A model generated the notes under the pieces. The model saw only the letters and a program-made list of their open reading frames with translations. It was not told the origin of the DNA and ran no database searches. A DNA stretch of 8,647 nt from positions 1-8,647 of the forward strand of contig DAOUAB010000035.1 in NCBI GenBank assembly GCA_034434015.1, given 5' to 3'. The DNA is from SpSt-583 sp034434015 (lineage in GTDB: Bacteria; Chloroflexota; Anaerolineae; Anaerolineales; UBA6663). The first letter of the stretch is position 1; the number at the start of each line of letters is the position of its first letter. This document shows positions 6,124 to 8,647 of this stretch, piece by piece. Made by a program: the position numbers and the translations under genes.

Positions 6124-6152
6124 ATTATACCGCGCCCCGGGCGCGGCTGAGT
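6124..6152 (-). promoter_or_regulatory. secDF promoter with a 17-bp palindrome as its spacer
   Basis: The -10 box TATAAT (6129-6124) is perfect. Directly upstream, 6130-6146 is a perfect palindrome, CCGCGCCC and GGGCGCGG around one central base. It occupies exactly the 17-bp spacer. The hexamer that follows, ACTCAG (or TACTCA at 18 bp), is a poor -35 box. A start near 6117 leaves a leader of about 64 nt. Confidence 0.5.
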
Positions 6153-6168
6153 AGGGGCGTCAGCCCGC

Positions 6169-6195
6169 GCACGGCGGACGAGAGCGTTGCCGTGC
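6169..6195. repeat. Inverted repeat between the RCK gene and the secD promoter
   Basis: GCACGGC (6169-6175) and GCCGTGC (6189-6195) are perfect 7-bp arms with a 13-nt loop. The repeat begins 22 bases after the RCK-protein stop codon and could form a weak transcript-end hairpin, but no T run follows on either strand. Confidence 0.3.
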
Positions 6196-6216
6196 AGGGA
6201 GGCGCGCCACCCGCTT

Positions 6217-7278
6217 TCAGCGCCCTTCCGCCAGCCGGGCCAGCCGGTGCAGGGTGGCTGTGTCCGCGAAGACCGTGATCTCGTCGCCGGCCCTGAGCGC
6301 CCGGTCATTGTCCGGGTGCAGGTCGATCTCCTTGCCGCGCTTGAGCAGGACGACGCTCAGGTCCAGGTCGTGCTCCAGTTGTTTTACCGTCTTGCCGGCC
6401 AGACTCGATTGAGCGCCCAGCGTGAAGCGGCTCATGTTGAGCACGCGCCCGTTGAGGGTCATCGACTGCACGACCTCGATCCGGGCGGCGGCGGCGGCGA
6501 AGGTGGGCGCGGCCAGGGCCGAGGCGCTGTAGGCCGAGGTGATGCCGAAGGCGCTGACCACCTCGCGCGCGAACTCGTCATCGAACAGGCGCACGATGGT
6601 GCGCGCCCTGGGGTTGACGGCCCGGGCGTGGATGGCGATTTGCAGGTTCATGATGTCGTCGCTGGTGGCCAGGACGATGGTGTGGGCGCGCTCCAGGCCG
6701 GCCTTGCGCAGGACGTCGTGCTTGAGGGCGTCGCCCTGGATGATGGGCACGTTCCAGTCCTGGACCTGGCGGGCCAGGTCGGCCTCCGGGTTCTGCTCGA
6801 CGCACACGAACGGCTCGCCCAGGTCGTGCAGGGCGCGGGCGACGCGGAACCCCAGGTGCCCCAGCCCGACCACGACGATGTGGTTGGAGAACGTCTCGGC
6901 GACGGCCACTTGCCAGACCTCCCCGCGCGCCTGCCGGTTGAACAGCAGCACGCCGATGTCGGTGACGCCCTGGCCCAGGATGCCCAGGCCCAGCAGCGGC
7001 ATGACAAAGAAGAAAAGCTGCAGATACCAGACCGACGGAAAGTCGAAGATGGTCTGCAGGAAGATCATGGTCAGGATGGCGTAGAAACTCTCCGCCAGCG
7101 TCGCGGGCTTGGCTTCGCCGGCCTGCTGCGCCAGGAGGTAGTACAGCCCCCCGCCGGCGACCACGGTCAGCGCGAACGCGAGCAGCGATCCCCGGAACTC
7201 GCGCAGCACCACGAAGGCGTCGCGCGCGTCCGCGGCGAAACGGCGCAGCCAGGCAGGCCAGTTGCGGCGGGCGAGCAT
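6217..7278 (-). CDS. Two-TM RCK (TrkA-N/TrkA-C) protein, ion-channel-like but without a TVGYG filter
   Basis: The 353-residue protein has the architecture of RCK-gated potassium channels such as MthK: a basic cytoplasmic start, TM1 (about 31-50), a pore-loop-like stretch (62-81), TM2 (about 85-113), an RCK-N Rossmann domain (133-250) and an RCK-C domain (272-350). The Rossmann fold is convincing: HIVVVGLGHLG (133-143) carries GxGxxG, and Glu161 after the second strand is placed to bind a dinucleotide ribose. Asp183 (QGDA) and ATSDD (204-208) are also typical. Where K+ channels have T-x-G-Y-G, this protein has TMIFLQTIFDFPS (70-82), so it may conduct another ion, have a noncanonical pore, or act as a sensor or regulatory subunit. 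The ATG at 7278 is 6 nt after an extended -10 box; upstream in-frame codons run into the previous gene and are not hydrophobic. Architecture is firm; transported ion is unknown. Confidence 0.88.
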   Translation of the reverse strand: MLARRNWPAWLRRFAADARDAFVVLREFRGSLLAFALTVVAGGGLYYLLAQQAGEAKPATLAESFYAILTMIFLQTIFDFPSVWYLQLFFFVMPLLGLGILGQGVTDIGVLLFNRQARGEVWQVAVAETFSNHIVVVGLGHLGFRVARALHDLGEPFVCVEQNPEADLARQVQDWNVPIIQGDALKHDVLRKAGLERAHTIVLATSDDIMNLQIAIHARAVNPRARTIVRLFDDEFAREVVSAFGITSAYSASALAAPTFAAAAARIEVVQSMTLNGRVLNMSRFTLGAQSSLAGKTVKQLEHDLDLSVVLLKRGKEIDLHPDNDRALRAGDEITVFADTATLHRLARLAEGR

Positions 7279-7284
7279 GCGGCG

Positions 7285-7293
7285 ATTGTAGCA
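7285..7293 (-). promoter_or_regulatory. Extended -10 promoter of the RCK-protein gene (predicted leaderless)
   Basis: The minus strand reads TGCTACAAT, six bases (CGCCGC), then ATG at 7278. The element is identical to that of the secreted-protein gene at 2830-2838, but here the start codon coincides with the expected transcription start, leaving no space for a ribosome binding site. Confidence 0.55.
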
Positions 7294-7361
7294 GAGGCCG
7301 GGGGGCAGGCAGTCGAAGACGGAAAGCGAAGGGCGGACCGCTAGCCGCTCTCCGCTGCCCG
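7292..7361. repeat. Degenerate heptanucleotide tract spanning the methyltransferase 3' end and spacer
   Basis: On the minus strand ten consecutive 7-bp units can be read: CGGGCAG, CGGAGAG, CGGCTAG, CGGTCCG, CCCTTCG, CTTTCCG, TCTTCGA, CTGCCTG, CCCCCCG, GCCTCTG. Nine end in G and the first four start with CGG. The stop codon TAG lies in the third unit, so the last codons of the methyltransferase gene belong to the tract. It shares GCAGAGGCCGG (7291-7301) with 1933-1943. Confidence 0.35.
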
Positions 7362-8000
7362 CGGCCAGGGCTTCTCCGCCACCAACACCGTCACCAGGCT
7401 GCGCGGCAGGGCGACGGTCTCCAGGCGCGCCGCGAAGCCGGCCTGGGCGTAGCGTTCCAGGACCGGCGCGAACCAATCCGTGGACGACTGGCCCGTGATG
7501 TGGAACAGGCCGGCGACCAGGCGGTCCAGCCGGCCGGGGCCGGTGATCTGCGCCACCGGCACGGCCACCAGCACGCCGCCCGGCTGCACGACGCGGTGAA
7601 ACTCGGCCAGCGCCTCCGCGTCCACGATGAACTCGGTGGGGAAGGTGGCGAGCAGGCTGGGGAAGGCGCCGTCGGCGAAGGGCAGGGCCTGGACGCGGCC
7701 GCGCACCAGCGGCAGCTCAAGCCCGTGGCGGCGCAGCTTGCGCGCGGCCTGCCGGCCCATGGCGCGCGAGAGGTCCAGCCCGATGGGCTGGAAGCCGAGC
7801 GCGGCCAGGTCCAGCAGCAGGTCGCCGGTGCCGTGGGCGATCTCCAGCACGCGCCGGCCGCGCAGCCGTCCGATCGCTGTCCGCTGCCAGGCCCGCCACT
7901 GGCCCAGCGACACGCTCCAGCTCACCCAGTCGTACGCCCAGGCGAACTCGTTGTAGAGCAGGCGAAAGAAGAAGCGGAGCAGGGCGCGCAGCACGGGCAT
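7341..8000 (-). CDS. Class I SAM-dependent methyltransferase (Methyltransf_11/UbiE-like)
   Basis: A Rossmann-fold enzyme that transfers a methyl group from S-adenosylmethionine; the acceptor is not evident. The 219-residue protein starts with an amphipathic or hydrophobic segment (3-30, rich in Leu, Phe, Trp and Tyr). Motif I is VLEIAHGTGDLLLDLA (51-66), the acidic end of strand 2 is GLDLS (74-78), and the later motifs are LPFADGAFPSLLATFPTEFI (106-125) and RVVQPGGVLVAVP (136-148), all standard for the family. His56 in place of the usual Gly or Cys is a minor variant. I chose ATG 8000, which is 4 nt after the stop of the upstream aminotransferase gene; an in-frame TTG at 8018 would instead overlap it. 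The close spacing suggests one operon and coupled translation, but no shared pathway is obvious. The C-terminal codons lie in a heptamer repeat tract. Confidence 0.87.
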   Translation of the reverse strand: MPVLRALLRFFFRLLYNEFAWAYDWVSWSVSLGQWRAWQRTAIGRLRGRRVLEIAHGTGDLLLDLAALGFQPIGLDLSRAMGRQAARKLRRHGLELPLVRGRVQALPFADGAFPSLLATFPTEFIVDAEALAEFHRVVQPGGVLVAVPVAQITGPGRLDRLVAGLFHITGQSSTDWFAPVLERYAQAGFAARLETVALPRSLVTVLVAEKPWPRAAESG

Positions 8001-8004
8001 GGGC

Positions 8005-8647
8005 TCAGGCGTCCGCAATCGGTTCGGCGTACTCGAGCAGGCGCGCCTCGTACAGGTCGCGCAGGCGGCGCGTGATCGGCCCGGGGACGCCGGCGCCGAT
8101 GATCATGTCGTCCACGCGCACAACCGGCACCACGCCGCGCGAACTGCTGGTGAGGAAGGCCTCCGCCAGGCGCGGGACCTGGGCCAGCGGGATGGCGTCC
8201 AGCGCCACCTCCAGACCGGCCTGGCGCGCCAGGTCCAGCACCACGCGGCGCGTCACGCCGGCCAGCACGCCCAGGCCGGCGGTGTGCAGGCGTCCCTCGC
8301 GCACGCCGAAGAAGTTGCTCGAGGCGCCCTCCAGCAGGCAGCCGGCTTCGTCCACCAGCAACAGCTCGAAGACGTCGGCCGGCGCCGCGCCGCGCTCGGG
8401 CTGCGAGTCGACCAGAAAAGCCGTGGACTTGACCTCGGGCGCGTCACGGTGCAGAGTCGACGTGCGCACGGCCACGCCGCGCTCCAGCGCCTCCGCCGGC
8501 AGCGGCTGGAGCGCCTGCACCGTCAGATACAGCGTCCCGGGCTGCTGACTTAGATCAAGGGTCACGCGCACGCGGGCCTCGGCCGGGGCGGCCGCCGCCA
8601 GGACCTGGCGCAGCGCGGCGCGCAGGGCGGGGCGGTCCAGGCGCGCG
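8005..8647 (-). CDS. Class IV aminotransferase / 4-amino-4-deoxychorismate lyase-like enzyme, 5' end cut by window
   Basis: A PLP-dependent fold-type IV enzyme; members include branched-chain and D-amino-acid aminotransferases and aminodeoxychorismate lyase (folate synthesis). Only the last 213 residues are visible, and the frame is open to the right edge. Counting from there, Lys73 in APEVKSTAFL fits the PLP-binding lysine. LLVDEAGCLLEGASSNFFGV (96-115) holds the conserved Glu106 and the SSNFF signature, and GVLAGVTRRVVLDLA (126-140) is the phosphate-binding loop and helix. SSSRGVVPVVRVDD (167-180) resembles the SLRGI-x-PV region of aminodeoxychorismate lyases, which makes that subclass plausible but not proven. 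The C-terminal GPITRRLRDLYEARL is also typical. The gene ends 4 nt before the methyltransferase start. The upstream partner that would settle the reaction, such as pabB, lies outside the window. Confidence 0.88.
   Translation of the reverse strand, partial: ARLDRPALRAALRQVLAAAAPAEARVRVTLDLSQQPGTLYLTVQALQPLPAEALERGVAVRTSTLHRDAPEVKSTAFLVDSQPERGAAPADVFELLLVDEAGCLLEGASSNFFGVREGRLHTAGLGVLAGVTRRVVLDLARQAGLEVALDAIPLAQVPRLAEAFLTSSSRGVVPVVRVDDMIIGAGVPGPITRRLRDLYEARLLEYAEPIADA

Noticed and set aside
6130..6146. Palindrome read as a terminator of the RCK gene
   Set aside because: There is only one central base, no T run, and it abuts a perfect -10 box, so a promoter element is more likely.
3604..6278. 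Two very long plus-strand open frames (487 and 530 codons) opposite secF and secD
   Set aside because: They are antisense to two unmistakable genes, are dominated by Asp, His, Arg, Gln and Gly as expected from reading GC-rich codons backwards, and show no domain or ribosome binding site.
6187..7344. Plus-strand open frame of 385 codons opposite the RCK-protein gene
   Set aside because: Same antisense artefact; the minus-strand frame has a complete Rossmann fold and membrane helices.
7279..7476. N-terminal extension of the RCK-protein frame to 7476
   Set aside because: It would overlap the end of the methyltransferase gene and lacks a promoter or ribosome binding site; the extended -10 box at 7285-7293 fits ATG 7278.
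1..8647. Mobile elements, CRISPR arrays, tRNA/rRNA genes, defence or biosynthetic systems
   Set aside because: No transposase or integrase motifs, no regularly spaced repeats with unique spacers, no tRNA-like cloverleaf noticed; gene content is housekeeping and envelope related.

Overview
The window looks like chromosomal DNA of a high-GC bacterium, most likely a member of the Chloroflexota (Anaerolineae-like). Reasons: very high GC with strong third-position bias; a lipoprotein with a long Thr/Pro/Ala/Gln linker after its lipobox; a secreted protein ending in a YLPIV-type tail that I recall from many Chloroflexota exoproteins; separate, short secD and secF genes; and several genes whose -10 box lies so close to the start codon that their transcripts should be leaderless. 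No database search was possible, so the lineage is an inference.

Layout, left to right. (1) 1-806, minus: 5' part of a peptide/oligopeptide ABC-transporter substrate-binding lipoprotein, with its own well-formed promoter at 965-993, an operator-like cluster of half-sites and a hairpin-rich leader. (2) 1039-1884, minus: an unrecognised polytopic membrane protein. (3) 1984-2796, plus: a type IV prepilin peptidase, divergent from (2) across a 99-bp spacer with mirror-image promoters. (4) 2880-3635, plus: a secreted protein of unknown function with its own extended -10 promoter, a strong ribosome binding site and a classical terminator at 3660-3692. (5) 3718-6053, minus: the secD-secF pair, convergent with (4). 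(6) 6217-7278, minus: a two-TM, RCK (TrkA-N/TrkA-C) protein that lacks a recognisable K+ selectivity filter. (7) 7341-8000, minus: a SAM-dependent methyltransferase. (8) 8005-8647, minus: a class IV aminotransferase / aminodeoxychorismate lyase-like enzyme, running off the right edge.

Functionally this is mostly an envelope and housekeeping neighbourhood (secretion motor, prepilin processing, solute uptake, ion-channel-like protein) and not an obvious defence, mobile or biosynthetic island. I found no transposase, integrase, CRISPR array, tRNA or rRNA. The more unusual signals are regulatory: three candidate leaderless genes, degenerate heptanucleotide tracts upstream of two of those promoters, a 17-bp palindrome lying exactly in the secD promoter spacer, and an operator cluster at the substrate-binding-protein promoter. 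No gap between genes exceeds 300 bp; the longest is 807-1038.
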